Origin: JBEGHD01 sp049334165 | GTDB lineage: Bacteria; Bacteroidota; Bacteroidia; Flavobacteriales_D; Sanyastnellaceae | Direction: 5' to 3' (one strand) | Length of the DNA stretch: 64,000 bases | NCBI GenBank assembly: GCA_049334165.1 | Contig: JBEGHD010000005.1 | Part shown: one piece after another, positions 1 to 8,302 of the stretch | How positions within the stretch are numbered: position 1 is the stretch's first letter | Layout of the letters: each line of letters starts with the position of its first letter | Translations under genes and position numbers: made by a program | The notes under the pieces: model-generated | Seen by the model: only the letters and a program-made list of their open reading frames with translations | Told to the model about the DNA's origin: nothing | The model's database searches: none

Positions 1-2631
1 CCACAAGAATATGTGGTAACACGTACCTTCACAGCAACAGATGACTGTGGAAATGCAAGTACAGCAGTACAGGTAATCACAGTAGTTGACACAACTGCAC
101 CAGAGTTCACTTCAATACCTGAAGATGTAACTATCGAGTGCGATGCTGAAGTACCATCAATGATGGCTGAAGCTACTGACAACTGCGGTGAAGTAACTGT
201 AACTTCTTCGGACGTTTCAGACGGTGATAACTGCGAAACAGTAATTATTCGCACATTCACTGCTACTGACGAATGCGGAAACGTAGCTACTGCTGAGCAA
301 GTGATTACTATTGTTGACACAACTGCCCCAGTGGTAGAAGGTATCATCGAAATCGATATGCCATGTGACAACGTGGATACCACTCCTCAGATTACTGCTA
401 CAGACAACTGCAACGAAGTAAATATCACATTCGAAGATACTCCAGTATCAGGAGGATGCGCAGGACGTATCATTCGTGACTACGTAGTATCTGACGCATG
501 TGGTAACATTACTGAGTTCCAGCAAATCATCACTCTCATTGACGAGACAGCGCCTGAGTTCACTCAGTTCCCAGAAGATGTAACTGTTAACTGCGATGAA
601 ATTCCATCGCTAGATAACATCGAAGTTGCATTCGAAGACAACTGTGCTGATTCTCTAGACCTCGTTTATGTTGGTGAAGAGATCGTAGGAGAAGGATGTG
701 AATATCAGATTGTTCGCACCTGGACTCTTACAGATCCTTGCGAGAACGTAACAACTGCAGTTTGGACTATAACAGTAGTAGATGATGAAGCTCCAGTTAT
801 TGGTGGAGAAGACTTCGAAGAAACAGTGTCTTGCGATGCTGTAATCGAACTTCCACAGTACGATGCTTCTGACAACTGCGATGAAGATGTAGAACTCGAA
901 ATGAGCATGGAAACAATCGAAGGTGATTGCCCACAAAACTACACTGAGGTGTACACTTGGACGGCCACTGACGATTGCGGAAACTCTTCTCAACGTGTTG
1001 TAACTATCAACTACGTAGATGAGGAGGCTCCAGTGTTCGATTCAGTTCCTGGATCTAACGAAATCAGCTGTGAAGATGACTTGCCATCTGATATGGCAAC
1101 AGCATCTGACAACTGTGGTGAAGTGACAGTGACTTTCAATGATGTAATCGTAGATGGTGACTGCCCTAACAACTACACTGTAGTTAGAACATGGACTGCA
1201 ACTGACGAGTGTGGTAACTCATCAACAGCAACAACAGAGTACTACGTATACGACTTTACTGCACCGGTATTTGACGGTGAAGTAGAAGACGTTGAAGTAC
1301 AATGCGCTGACGATGTGCCAGCTGTAGCGGATATTTCTGCGACAGACAACTGCGGAACTGCAACTGTAACTTCTTCTATCGAAGTGATCGAAGAAGATGA
1401 GTGCGGAAACGGAGTAAGCATAGTAACGCTTGTGGCTTCTGACGAATGTGGAAACACTTCTGAAATTAGCTACTCAGTAACAGTAAATGATACGACTGCA
1501 CCAGAAATTGTTGGAGCTCCTGAGGATCTCGTTCTCGACTGTGAGGATGATGTGCCAGCAGCACCAGAGGTGACAGCTGTAGACAACTGTGATGGAGACG
1601 TAGAAGTAACTTACACTGAAGAGTTCATCGGAGAAGATGAGCCAGCAGAAGGTTCTACTAGCGATTGCATCGGTACTAACCCACAAGATGCTTCACCAGC
1701 TTGGTCACTGTGGTTGCAAGACCTTGAAAACGGTCTTGATTACTACACGCTCCAGGGCGGTGCGACAGCTAACTGGGTAACCTACCCTGATGGAAGTGCT
1801 CACTTGACAGGAACTGTACGTTCTACTCAGTTCCCAGCAAGAGCGTTTGTAATTGATGTATGGTTCGAAAATGGAATGGACTGGGATAGCTGGTCTACTC
1901 AACCGTTCCCAACTTCATACAAAGATGACGAAGGCTTCGCTGAAGATGACATGCTGTACGAAGATTGGACTTACTACATCATGAACTCTGATTCAGCTAC
2001 GTTGACAGGTATCGATGCATACGCAGGTTCATTCTTGAACTTGTCTCACGCACCATCGAGCTTCTACTTCGGATTCCAGGAAGGTCAGGGAGCGAACAAC
2101 CGCTCTGAGGCTTACGGAATCGGTGGATGGTTCTACTATGAAGGTACACTCGTTGGACCTGATTACCAAGGACCAGTAGACGGTGCAGGTGACTTTGCAT
2201 TCGAGCTCGATTGCTGCCCACAATACGAAATCGTTCGTACCTGGACTGCAGTTGACTGCTCTGGAAACGTAACTACTGTTAGTCAAACTATCACATTCGA
2301 AGATCTTCCAGACGATCCTGGACAGAATCCAGAATTGGAAGACTCTGTGTACGATGCACAGAAAGGTGATATCGTGATTAACGGTCTTGCGCCAAACCCA
2401 TCTAAGAACGTTTCATACCTAGAGTTTACATCCAAGTCAAATCAGCAAGTAACAATTGCGATTTCTGACATGGCAGGTAATCAGGTAGATGTTGTATTCG
2501 AAGGTAATGTTGAAGCTGGAGTGAAATACAGACAGCAACTCAACACTACTTACCTCGAAAGCGGCCTCTATCTCGTAAGACTTGTAGGCTCTACTGACGC
2601 AACGTATACTAAGTTGGTAGTAGGTAAATAA
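1..2631 (+). CDS. HYR-repeat secreted surface protein with T9SS sorting domain (5' end outside window)
   Basis: The open frame runs in from the left edge (codons before position 13 read P-Q-E-Y and continue the repeat), so this is the C-terminal 876 residues of a larger protein. It holds about seven and a half HYR-like immunoglobulin-type repeats of 75-80 residues. New units start near 91, 322, 544, 787, 1027, 1258 and 1495 with (T)APxF/V and carry conserved cysteines in DNCG and xxCGN motifs. The last unit is interrupted by an unrelated aromatic-rich stretch of about 190 residues (1645-2211). A T9SS type A sorting domain (APNPSKN onward, from about 2368) ends the protein, so it should be exported through the outer membrane and anchored or released. 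HYR repeats usually mediate adhesion; the ligand is unknown. A hairpin terminator follows. Confidence 0.9.
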   Translation, partial: PQEYVVTRTFTATDDCGNASTAVQVITVVDTTAPEFTSIPEDVTIECDAEVPSMMAEATDNCGEVTVTSSDVSDGDNCETVIIRTFTATDECGNVATAEQVITIVDTTAPVVEGIIEIDMPCDNVDTTPQITATDNCNEVNITFEDTPVSGGCAGRIIRDYVVSDACGNITEFQQIITLIDETAPEFTQFPEDVTVNCDEIPSLDNIEVAFEDNCADSLDLVYVGEEIVGEGCEYQIVRTWTLTDPCENVTTAVWTITVVDDEAPVIGGEDFEETVSCDAVIELPQYDASDNCDEDVELEMSMETIEGDCPQNYTEVYTWTATDDCGNSSQRVVTINYVDEEAPVFDSVPGSNEISCEDDLPSDMATASDNCGEVTVTFNDVIVDGDCPNNYTVVRTWTATDECGNSSTATTEYYVYDFTAPVFDGEVEDVEVQCADDVPAVADISATDNCGTATVTSSIEVIEEDECGNGVSIVTLVASDECGNTSEISYSVTVNDTTAPEIVGAPEDLVLDCEDDVPAAPEVTAVDNCDGDVEVTYTEEFIGEDEPAEGSTSDCIGTNPQDASPAWSLWLQDLENGLDYYTLQGGATANWVTYPDGSAHLTGTVRSTQFPARAFVIDVWFENGMDWDSWSTQPFPTSYKDDEGFAEDDMLYEDWTYYIMNSDSATLTGIDAYAGSFLNLSHAPSSFYFGFQEGQGANNRSEAYGIGGWFYYEGTLVGPDYQGPVDGAGDFAFELDCCPQYEIVRTWTAVDCSGNVTTVSQTITFEDLPDDPGQNPELEDSVYDAQKGDIVINGLAPNPSKNVSYLEFTSKSNQQVTIAISDMAGNQVDVVFEGNVEAGVKYRQQLNTTYLESGLYLVRLVGSTDATYTKLVVGK

Positions 2632-2656
2632 ATGAGAGCAAGTCTCTATAAATAGT

Positions 2657-2692
2657 AAAAGCCCTCTCGGATTTCCGAGGGGGCTTTTTGTT
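2657..2692 (+). terminator. Intrinsic terminator of the HYR-repeat gene
   Basis: The stem GCCCTCTCGG / CCGAGGGGGC around an ATTT loop is followed by TTTTTGTTT, 25 nt after the stop codon at 2631. Confidence 0.85.
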
Positions 2693-2693
2693 T

Positions 2694-2742
2694 AAGTCTG
2701 CTTTAGTAGAGAACCTTTTCGGTTTCTTACTAAAGCAGACTT
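2694..2742 (+). repeat. Second long inverted repeat directly after the terminator
   Basis: Two 22-nt arms (2694-2715 and 2721-2742) are complementary except for three central bases, with a 5-nt loop, and TTTT follows. It lies two bases after the first terminator. It could be a back-up terminator or a stable 3' RNA hairpin. The sequence from 2743 to 2996 shows no gene I can support. Confidence 0.6.
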
Positions 2743-2996
2743 TTCATTTGTAGTGGTCGCCAAACAATCATTTTATCAGAGCGAGTAACTTTAATCCAAA
2801 TAGAAGTTATGAATTGGAGTTAATGAGCAGTAGTGTTGGAAATATGGATATTTTCGATTGGGAAACCCTTAAAAGCTCAACCTTGAATAGGTTTAGAGCG
2901 ACTCAGGATTTTTGGATAAGTAAAATAAAGGAGACTGGCGTTCTGAGCCAGGTTATTCTAAAAGTGAGCTGTTCGCACCCAAATAAATTTAACGCT

Positions 2997-3539
2997 TTAA
3001 TCGCCTTGCCGTGTGCGGAACCGTTTGTACCACTTGATTGCTATGGTAAGGGCAATAGCTACACCGAGAATTCCAAAAACTCCATAGAGCCAGTCGAGAG
3101 CATCTCTTTTGACAATGATGAACACAATTGCGATCAAAATCACGGTAGAAACTTCGTTCATAAAACGCATTCTCATAGCACTCACAGATTCTGAGTTCTT
3201 GTGAAGTTTTACGAGTAGTTTTTGTCCGTAGAGTTGATAAATAACTAGAAGTACCACAAAGCCCAACTTCACCTGCATATATGGTTGTAAAATGAGAGAG
3301 GTGTTGATAAAGAGCATCCAAATACCGAATGTAAGTGTGAGGATTGCAGATGGCCACGTAATAATATACCACAAGCGCCTCTCCATGATCTTATATTGAT
3401 CAATCAATATTTTTTTGACTTCAGCTGGCTTCGAATTGGCCTCAGCGTGATAGACGAATAACCTGAAGATATAGAACAACCCAGCAAACCAGGTGACTAC
3501 AAAGATGATGTGAAGCGCTTTGACAGTGGTGTAATCCAT
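2997..3539 (-). CDS. hemJ: Protoporphyrinogen oxidase HemJ-like membrane protein
   Basis: This 180-residue membrane protein has four to five hydrophobic segments. Its N-terminal ALHIIFVVTWFAGLFYIFRL segment keeps the His and Arg typical of the HemJ (CopD-like, UPF0093) family, which oxidises protoporphyrinogen IX in haem synthesis. The frame is open upstream to 3605, but the ATG at 3539 fits the family start (MDYTTVKALH). A perfect -7 box (TAATTTTG, 3552 to 3545) lies only 5 nt before this ATG, so the mRNA may be leaderless. It is divergent from the thioesterase gene. Neighbours are not haem genes. Family assignment is good; function is known from homologues only. Confidence 0.85.
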   Translation of the reverse strand: MDYTTVKALHIIFVVTWFAGLFYIFRLFVYHAEANSKPAEVKKILIDQYKIMERRLWYIITWPSAILTLTFGIWMLFINTSLILQPYMQVKLGFVVLLVIYQLYGQKLLVKLHKNSESVSAMRMRFMNEVSTVILIAIVFIIVKRDALDWLYGVFGILGVAIALTIAIKWYKRFRTRQGD

Positions 3540-3544
3540 GCGGG

Positions 3545-3552
3545 CAAAATTA
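3545..3552 (-). promoter_or_regulatory. -7 promoter element of hemJ
   Basis: The minus strand reads TAATTTTG, an exact TAnnTTTG, ending 5 nt before the hemJ ATG. No clear -33 TTG is seen. Confidence 0.5.
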
Positions 3553-3593
3553 GAAATAATAGTGCTGCAGACTCTTTTCTCTATAAGCCTGCC

Positions 3594-3601
3594 TATCTTT
3601 G
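3594..3601 (+). promoter_or_regulatory. -7 promoter element of the thioesterase gene
   Basis: TATCTTTG matches TAnnTTTG exactly and lies 17 nt before the ATG at 3619. The -33 element is not clear. Confidence 0.5.
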
Positions 3602-3618
3602 CCACAAATTATTTTACC

Positions 3619-4134
3619 ATGAAGAAAGTTCGCAAGCCGAGTGAAACCTATGCCATTACTTCAAAACTTGTGTTGCCTAACGACACGAACACATTGAATA
3701 ACCTAATGGGTGGTCAACTGCTGAACTGGATGGACGTAACTGCAGCTATCTCTGCCCATCGCCATTGCCGCAGGGTTGTAGTCACCGCTTCAGTGAATCA
3801 CGTTTCTTTCGATTCGCCCATAAGACTTGGGGACATTGTGACGATTGAAGCAAAAGTTTCTCGCGCATTCACTTCTTCTATGGAAATCTATCTGGATGTT
3901 TTTGTAGAAAACCATGTGACAGGGAAACAGAAAAAGTGCAACGAAGCCATCTACACATTTGTAGCAGTGGATCAAATGGGAGCTCCCATCTTTGTTCCAC
4001 AGCTTGAGCCGGAAACTGACCTGGAGAAAGAGCGTTACGATGGAGCTCTTCGAAGAAAACAACTCGCACTCATTCTTGCTGGTAAAATGAAACCCGATGA
4101 AGCTACTGAGCTGAGGGCACTTTTCGAGCAGTAA
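3619..4134 (+). CDS. Acyl-CoA thioesterase, hotdog fold (YciA/BACH type)
   Basis: This 171-residue protein has a single hotdog domain. It carries LMGGQLLNWMD with the conserved Asn/Asp region, followed by H-VSFDSPIRLGDIV, the typical cytosolic long-chain acyl-CoA hydrolase pattern. It should hydrolyse acyl-CoA thioesters in the cytoplasm. The frame is open upstream to 3538, but the ATG at 3619 gives the family start (MKKVRKPSE) and sits behind a -7 box. Its last 32 nt overlap the 3' end of the convergent glycosyltransferase gene. Substrate chain length cannot be read from the sequence. Confidence 0.85.
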   Translation: MKKVRKPSETYAITSKLVLPNDTNTLNNLMGGQLLNWMDVTAAISAHRHCRRVVVTASVNHVSFDSPIRLGDIVTIEAKVSRAFTSSMEIYLDVFVENHVTGKQKKCNEAIYTFVAVDQMGAPIFVPQLEPETDLEKERYDGALRRKQLALILAGKMKPDEATELRALFEQ

Positions 4135-5128
4135 ACAATTTTTTTACTGCACCGATTATTTCAGTGTTTGGGATTTGAGTGATACAGCGGGTATCTACTC
4201 CGTACTTACAGCGATTCCCCAATTTGGAGCAAGGCCTTTTTGTGAGGTGCTTTGGCTCGAGTAAAATGGATTGAGGGTCTGGCAGGTAAGGATACATACC
4301 AAATTCTGGAACGGTGCACCCCCAAATAGATACGATCTTTCTCTTGAATGCTGCTCCGATATGCATCAACCCTGTGTCGCCAGCCACCAATACCTCAGAC
4401 CTGGAGACGATGAAGGCAGATTGGTTGATTGAGTATTTTCCGCAAGCATTGATTACATCTGATCTTTTTACAGACTCCACGATCTGGTTGCCCATTTCCT
4501 CATCTTCCTTTCCTCCGAGTAACACTACCGGCATTTCTAATTTAGCCAGGATTTCGCTGATCTTTTCAGCAGGCATTTTTTTGCCAATGTGAGCAGCGCC
4601 AATGGCAAATGCAACAAACCCTTCTTTTACGTCAACTTCCCAGCCGCCAAAATCTACGTGGTCTTTCTGTTTGTCTAAAAAATAGTCCAGCCCTTCGAGA
4701 TCATTCTCTATGCCGAAAGCCTTCACTGTGTCGAGGTAGCGATCGACAATGTGCTTTTTAGGAAGTTTATTGACGCCCCAGTTCACCAGCATCCATTTTT
4801 TAAAATTTAGCTTGTCGATGGTGAAGCTTAAAGCAGGCAGCTGTTTCTTGATCAGAGCAGTTCTTATGTTTTTGTGCAGGTCGATTACATAGTCAAAAGC
4901 TTCTTCCTTTAATCTGGGCATCACCTCTGTTATGTCTTTTTCCATTGTGTGAAGATGATCTATGTACGGATTGTGAGCGAGTACCGACTGAAACCTGCTT
5001 TTGGTCAGATAGTGAAGTTCAACTTCACCATCGAGCTGGGTTTTTACCATTCTAACAACCGGAGTTGTCAGCACGATATCGCCAATCGAGCTAAAGCGAA
5101 TGATCAAGACCTTTGTTGGATGTGCCAT
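4103..5128 (-). CDS. Glycosyltransferase family 9 (heptosyltransferase-like)
   Basis: This 341-residue protein starts with VLIIRFSSIGDIVLTTP, the hallmark of ADP-heptose:LPS heptosyltransferases (GT9). The C-terminal half has the nucleotide-sugar binding region GDTGLMHIGAAFKRKIVSIWG. It probably adds heptose to the lipopolysaccharide inner core on the cytoplasmic face. The ADP-heptose epimerase gene hldD at 11039-12004 supports heptose supply. The 3' end overlaps the convergent thioesterase gene by 32 nt. It is divergent from tatD, 52 nt apart. Exact acceptor sugar unknown. Confidence 0.85.
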   Translation of the reverse strand: MAHPTKVLIIRFSSIGDIVLTTPVVRMVKTQLDGEVELHYLTKSRFQSVLAHNPYIDHLHTMEKDITEVMPRLKEEAFDYVIDLHKNIRTALIKKQLPALSFTIDKLNFKKWMLVNWGVNKLPKKHIVDRYLDTVKAFGIENDLEGLDYFLDKQKDHVDFGGWEVDVKEGFVAFAIGAAHIGKKMPAEKISEILAKLEMPVVLLGGKEDEEMGNQIVESVKRSDVINACGKYSINQSAFIVSRSEVLVAGDTGLMHIGAAFKRKIVSIWGCTVPEFGMYPYLPDPQSILLEPKHLTKRPCSKLGNRCKYGVDTRCITQIPNTEIIGAVKKLFTARKVPSAQ

Positions 5129-5168
5129 GCGGATGCAAATTAAACGAAATCGATCGATATTGAATCCT

Positions 5169-5176
5169 TACTTTTG
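5169..5176 (+). promoter_or_regulatory. -7 promoter element of tatD, 4 nt before the start codon
   Basis: TACTTTTG is an exact TAnnTTTG; CTTC separates it from the ATG at 5181. The start site would fall at or next to the start codon. Confidence 0.5.
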
Positions 5177-5180
5177 CTTC

Positions 5181-5951
5181 ATGAAAATTACGGATACGCA
5201 CGCGCATCTTTATCTTAAAGACTTTGAAGAGGATCTCAGCGAAGTGATGAATCGAGCAGTTGAAGCCGAGGTCGATCGTGTTTATTTACCCAACATCGAC
5301 AGCAGCACTATTCCACTGATGAAAAAGGCCGTGAATGAGTTTCCCGATGCTCTTTATCCAATGATGGGCCTACACCCGGGATCTGTTGATGAGAACTACG
5401 AGTCTGAACTTGAGGTGATCGAGAAGGAGTTGCGAGCTGGGAAATATTATGCAGTTGGTGAAATTGGTATTGACCTCTACTGGGAGAAAAAGTTTATCAA
5501 TGAACAGCAGGATGCATTTAAGCGTCAGATAGACTGGGCTAAAGAGCTCGGTTTGCCTATCGTTATCCACTGCCGTGAAGCGTTTGATGTGATTTTCGAA
5601 GTGCTTGATGAAAAGAATGACGACAAGCTTTTCGGTATTTTTCACTGCTTTACAGGAACTGAAGAGCAGGCCAGGAGAATAATCGATTACGGAGGCTTCG
5701 TGCTGGGGATTGGCGGCATCGTAACTTTCAAAAATGCCGGTCTTGACAAAGTAGTAGAAAAGCTCAGTCTTGACGATCTTGTTGTTGAAACCGATGCGCC
5801 TTACCTGGCACCGGCTCCCAATCGTGGGAAAAGAAATGAATCAGCTTACACGCGATTCGTAGCTCAAAAAATTGCCGATTTACATCAAGTGTCTTTGGAG
5901 AAAGTTGCGGAAGTCACATCCAGAAATGCACAAAGAATTTTTCATTCATAA
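5181..5951 (+). CDS. tatD: TatD family metal-dependent DNase
   Basis: This 256-residue TIM-barrel hydrolase carries the family metal sites: TDTHAHL at the N-terminus, GEIGIDLYW (metal-bridging Glu), IHCREA, HCFTG and VETDAPYL. TatD proteins are 3'-5' exonucleases acting in DNA repair and turnover. The frame is open back to 5100, but the ATG at 5181 gives the conserved MKITDTHAHL start and lies 4 nt after a -7 box. The asparaginase gene follows after 11 nt, so the two are probably cotranscribed. Confidence 0.9.
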   Translation: MKITDTHAHLYLKDFEEDLSEVMNRAVEAEVDRVYLPNIDSSTIPLMKKAVNEFPDALYPMMGLHPGSVDENYESELEVIEKELRAGKYYAVGEIGIDLYWEKKFINEQQDAFKRQIDWAKELGLPIVIHCREAFDVIFEVLDEKNDDKLFGIFHCFTGTEEQARRIIDYGGFVLGIGGIVTFKNAGLDKVVEKLSLDDLVVETDAPYLAPAPNRGKRNESAYTRFVAQKIADLHQVSLEKVAEVTSRNAQRIFHS

Positions 5952-5962
5952 ATTGAACAATC

Positions 5963-7012
5963 GTGATTGAACATCCCGGATCGAGCGTACTCATTATCTA
6001 CACAGGTGGAACCATTGGAATGATGGAAAACCCGGCCACCGGTGCGTTGGCACCTTTCGACTTTCCCCATTTGTTGGATTATATGCCCGAGCTGAGGAGG
6101 TTCCAAATGGAAATTGATGTTCGATCTTTCGAAAACCCTATTGACTCGTCAGATGTCAATCCGGAGACCTGGGTAAGCATCGCTGAGATTATTGAAAAAA
6201 CCTACCATCACTACGATGGATTCGTTGTGCTACACGGCACAGATACTATAGCTTATACAGCATCTGCACTTTCCTACATGCTCTGTAACTTGGCGAAGCC
6301 GGTAGTTGTCACAGGTTCGCAACTGCCAATCGGTAAGCTGCGCACTGATGGAAAAGAAAACCTCATTACCGCAATAGAAATTGCTGCGGCAGTTCGTGAA
6401 GGTGAGCCCGTCCTTCAGGAGGTTGGTATCTTTTTCGAAGGACAACTCTTTAGAGGGAATCGCTCCAGAAAGTATAGCACCGAGGATTTTGATGCGATAG
6501 AGTCGCCCAATTATCCAAAGCTAGCCGAAGTGGGGATCCACATATTTTACAACTTTAATGAGTTGTTTCGTCCCAAAGACATTCCCTTTGAGATCAAAAA
6601 GCGATTCGATGACTCAGTAGCAATCTTGAAGTTATTCCCGGGAATCCACGAAAAAGTGATTCGGAGCATGGTTGAAATACCGGGTTTGAAAGGTATAATT
6701 TTAGAAACTTTTGGATCGGGGAACGCACCCTCATCACCGCTATTTTTGTCGCTTATTAAAGAAGCAGTGGAGAAAGGAGTTATCGTAGTAAACGTTACTC
6801 AGTGCAACAATGGTTTTGTGGAACAGGGCAGGTACGAAACTAGCCACGGGCTTAGAGATGCGGGAGTTACGCCAGGAGCGGATATGACTACAGAAGCAGC
6901 CATCACAAAGTTGATGTTTTTGTTAGGGCAGGATCTTTCTACAGAACAGGTGAAAGAGCAGATGATGCTTTCCGTTGCAGGAGAGCTCACTGCCTATTCT
7001 TCGCTCGATTAA
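5963..7012 (+). CDS. ansA: Type I (cytoplasmic) L-asparaginase
   Basis: This 349-residue protein lacks a signal peptide and hydrolyses asparagine to aspartate and ammonia. The first active-site motif IIYTGGTIGM carries the Thr14 nucleophile, and VVLHGTDTIAYTA (HGTDT, 91-95) holds the second Thr-Asp pair. The C-terminal region has the VTQCNNGFVE allosteric-domain pattern of type I enzymes. The start is GTG at 5963; I see no better ATG. It lies 11 nt after tatD and looks cotranscribed with it. Confidence 0.88.
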   Translation: MIEHPGSSVLIIYTGGTIGMMENPATGALAPFDFPHLLDYMPELRRFQMEIDVRSFENPIDSSDVNPETWVSIAEIIEKTYHHYDGFVVLHGTDTIAYTASALSYMLCNLAKPVVVTGSQLPIGKLRTDGKENLITAIEIAAAVREGEPVLQEVGIFFEGQLFRGNRSRKYSTEDFDAIESPNYPKLAEVGIHIFYNFNELFRPKDIPFEIKKRFDDSVAILKLFPGIHEKVIRSMVEIPGLKGIILETFGSGNAPSSPLFLSLIKEAVEKGVIVVNVTQCNNGFVEQGRYETSHGLRDAGVTPGADMTTEAAITKLMFLLGQDLSTEQVKEQMMLSVAGELTAYSSLD

Positions 7013-7096
7013 ACCGGTTAACAATTTGCTAAAGGTGATTTTTTAGGTCTCCACTATTTTTTAGTAATTTGCCCGGCATTATTAAAATTGGCGCGC

Positions 7097-7127
7097 TTTG
7101 AAGCGTTACTTTTACGCATTAATTTTG
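7097..7127 (+). promoter_or_regulatory. Bacteroidota housekeeping promoter upstream of tRNA-Ser
   Basis: TTTG (7097-7100), a 19-nt spacer and TAATTTTG (7120-7127) match the TTTG-N19-TAnnTTTG consensus fully. Transcription would start near 7132, about 74 nt before the tRNA, and might continue into exbB. Confidence 0.75.
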
Positions 7128-7205
7128 GCCCCGCGGATGTGAAATATCTTCACATTTGTATCGTCAATGTTAACAACAAAAGAGAGAGCCTTTAGAGAAG
7201 GAACT

Positions 7206-7293
7206 GGAGAGATGGCCGAGTGGCTTAAGGCGCACGCCTGGAAAGCGTGTTTCCCGCAAGGGATCGAGGGTTCGAATCCCTCTCTCTCCGCCA
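7206..7293 (+). tRNA. tRNA-Ser (GGA)
   Basis: The acceptor stem GGAGAGA (7206-7212) pairs with TCTCTCC (7283-7289), followed by the G discriminator and an encoded CCA. The anticodon stem CACGC/GCGTG (7233-7237, 7245-7249) closes a 7-nt loop with anticodon GGA at 7240-7242. The T arm is GAGGG-TTCGAAT-CCCTC. A long variable arm is present, as in class II serine tRNAs. It reads UCC and UCU codons. Confidence 0.96.
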
Positions 7294-7378
7294 TAGACAC
7301 AAATAAAAAAGAGTCTGTAAATAGTAAGTATAATTAATTAAAGACCGAATTCGTAAGTAAAACCAACTCAGTAAAATC

Positions 7379-8290
7379 ATGAAAAAACTATTTGCTTTTG
7401 TTGCTATTTTTAGCATGATCAACCTCGGAGCAGTCAACTTTGCATCTGCTCAAGCCGAGACAGAAACACAGCAAGAGGCTCAAGCTGGAGGTGAGGAGTC
7501 AATGGAGGAAGGTATGTCTGGTGAGGCAAATGCCAATGATTCAGCAGCCACCGAAATGGATAACACTCAACAGCCACAAGTAGAAGGAGAAGAAACAGTA
7601 GAAAACGCTGAAGAAGGCGCTGAAATGGAAACTGAAACTCAGGTAACTGGTTTTAGCCAAACAGTGAAGCGTTACTTCATTGAAGGTGATCCAACCTTCA
7701 TGTCATTCGTATTAATCTGTTTGATTCTTGGTCTCGCACTTTGTATCGAGAGAATCATCTACCTCAACATGGCCACAACCAACACTCGTAAGCTCCTCGG
7801 GAAAATCGAAGAAGCTCTTGATCGCGGAGGATTGGACGCTGCCAAAGAAGTATGCAGAAACACTCCTGGACCAGTTGCTTCAATTTTCTATCAGGGACTT
7901 GAGCACTCAGATGAAGATCTCAATCAGGTAGAAAAATCAATCGAAGCGTACGGTGGTGTTCAAATGGGACTTCTCGAAAAGGGACTTTCATGGATTTCAC
8001 TTTTCATCGCAATTGCGCCAATGCTCGGGTTCATGGGTACAGTATTCGGTATGATCGTGGCCTTTGACCAAATTGCAGAAGCAAACACCGTAAACGCTGC
8101 ACTTGTGGCCGGAGGTATTAAGCTCGCCTTGATTACAACCGTTTCTGGTTTGATCGTGGCCATTATCCTCCAAATCTTCTACAACTACATTCTTGCAAAA
8201 ATCGACAGTATCGTGCTCGATATGGAGGATGCATCAATCGAATTGATCGATATGTTGTACAGAAGAAATGTTCAGAATAAGAACGCATAA
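7379..8290 (+). CDS. exbB: ExbB/TolQ/MotA-family proton channel protein
   Basis: This 303-residue protein begins with a signal-peptide-like segment, then an acidic, Gln/Glu-rich low-complexity region (about 25-95). The MotA/TolQ/ExbB domain follows, with membrane segments near 110-130 and two more in the C-terminal half (LSWISLFIAIAPMLGFMGTV, then a Gly-rich LALITTVSGLIVAI segment). With ExbD it forms the inner-membrane motor that uses proton motive force to drive TonB-type outer-membrane import. A small membrane protein and two exbD genes follow within 15 nt of each other. The acidic periplasmic head is longer than in enterobacterial ExbB. Confidence 0.9.
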   Translation: MKKLFAFVAIFSMINLGAVNFASAQAETETQQEAQAGGEESMEEGMSGEANANDSAATEMDNTQQPQVEGEETVENAEEGAEMETETQVTGFSQTVKRYFIEGDPTFMSFVLICLILGLALCIERIIYLNMATTNTRKLLGKIEEALDRGGLDAAKEVCRNTPGPVASIFYQGLEHSDEDLNQVEKSIEAYGGVQMGLLEKGLSWISLFIAIAPMLGFMGTVFGMIVAFDQIAEANTVNAALVAGGIKLALITTVSGLIVAIILQIFYNYILAKIDSIVLDMEDASIELIDMLYRRNVQNKNA

Positions 8291-8302
8291 ACCAAAAGCA
8301 TT

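Noticed and set aside
2814..3194. 126-codon plus-strand frame after the HYR gene
   Set aside because: Its second half is antisense to hemJ, it has no recognisable domain or promoter, and its composition is not protein-like throughout.
7112..7437. Minus-strand frames across tRNA-Ser (one contains REGFEPSIP-like sequence)
   Set aside because: This is the well-known false translation of the tRNA complement; the tRNA structure explains the sequence.
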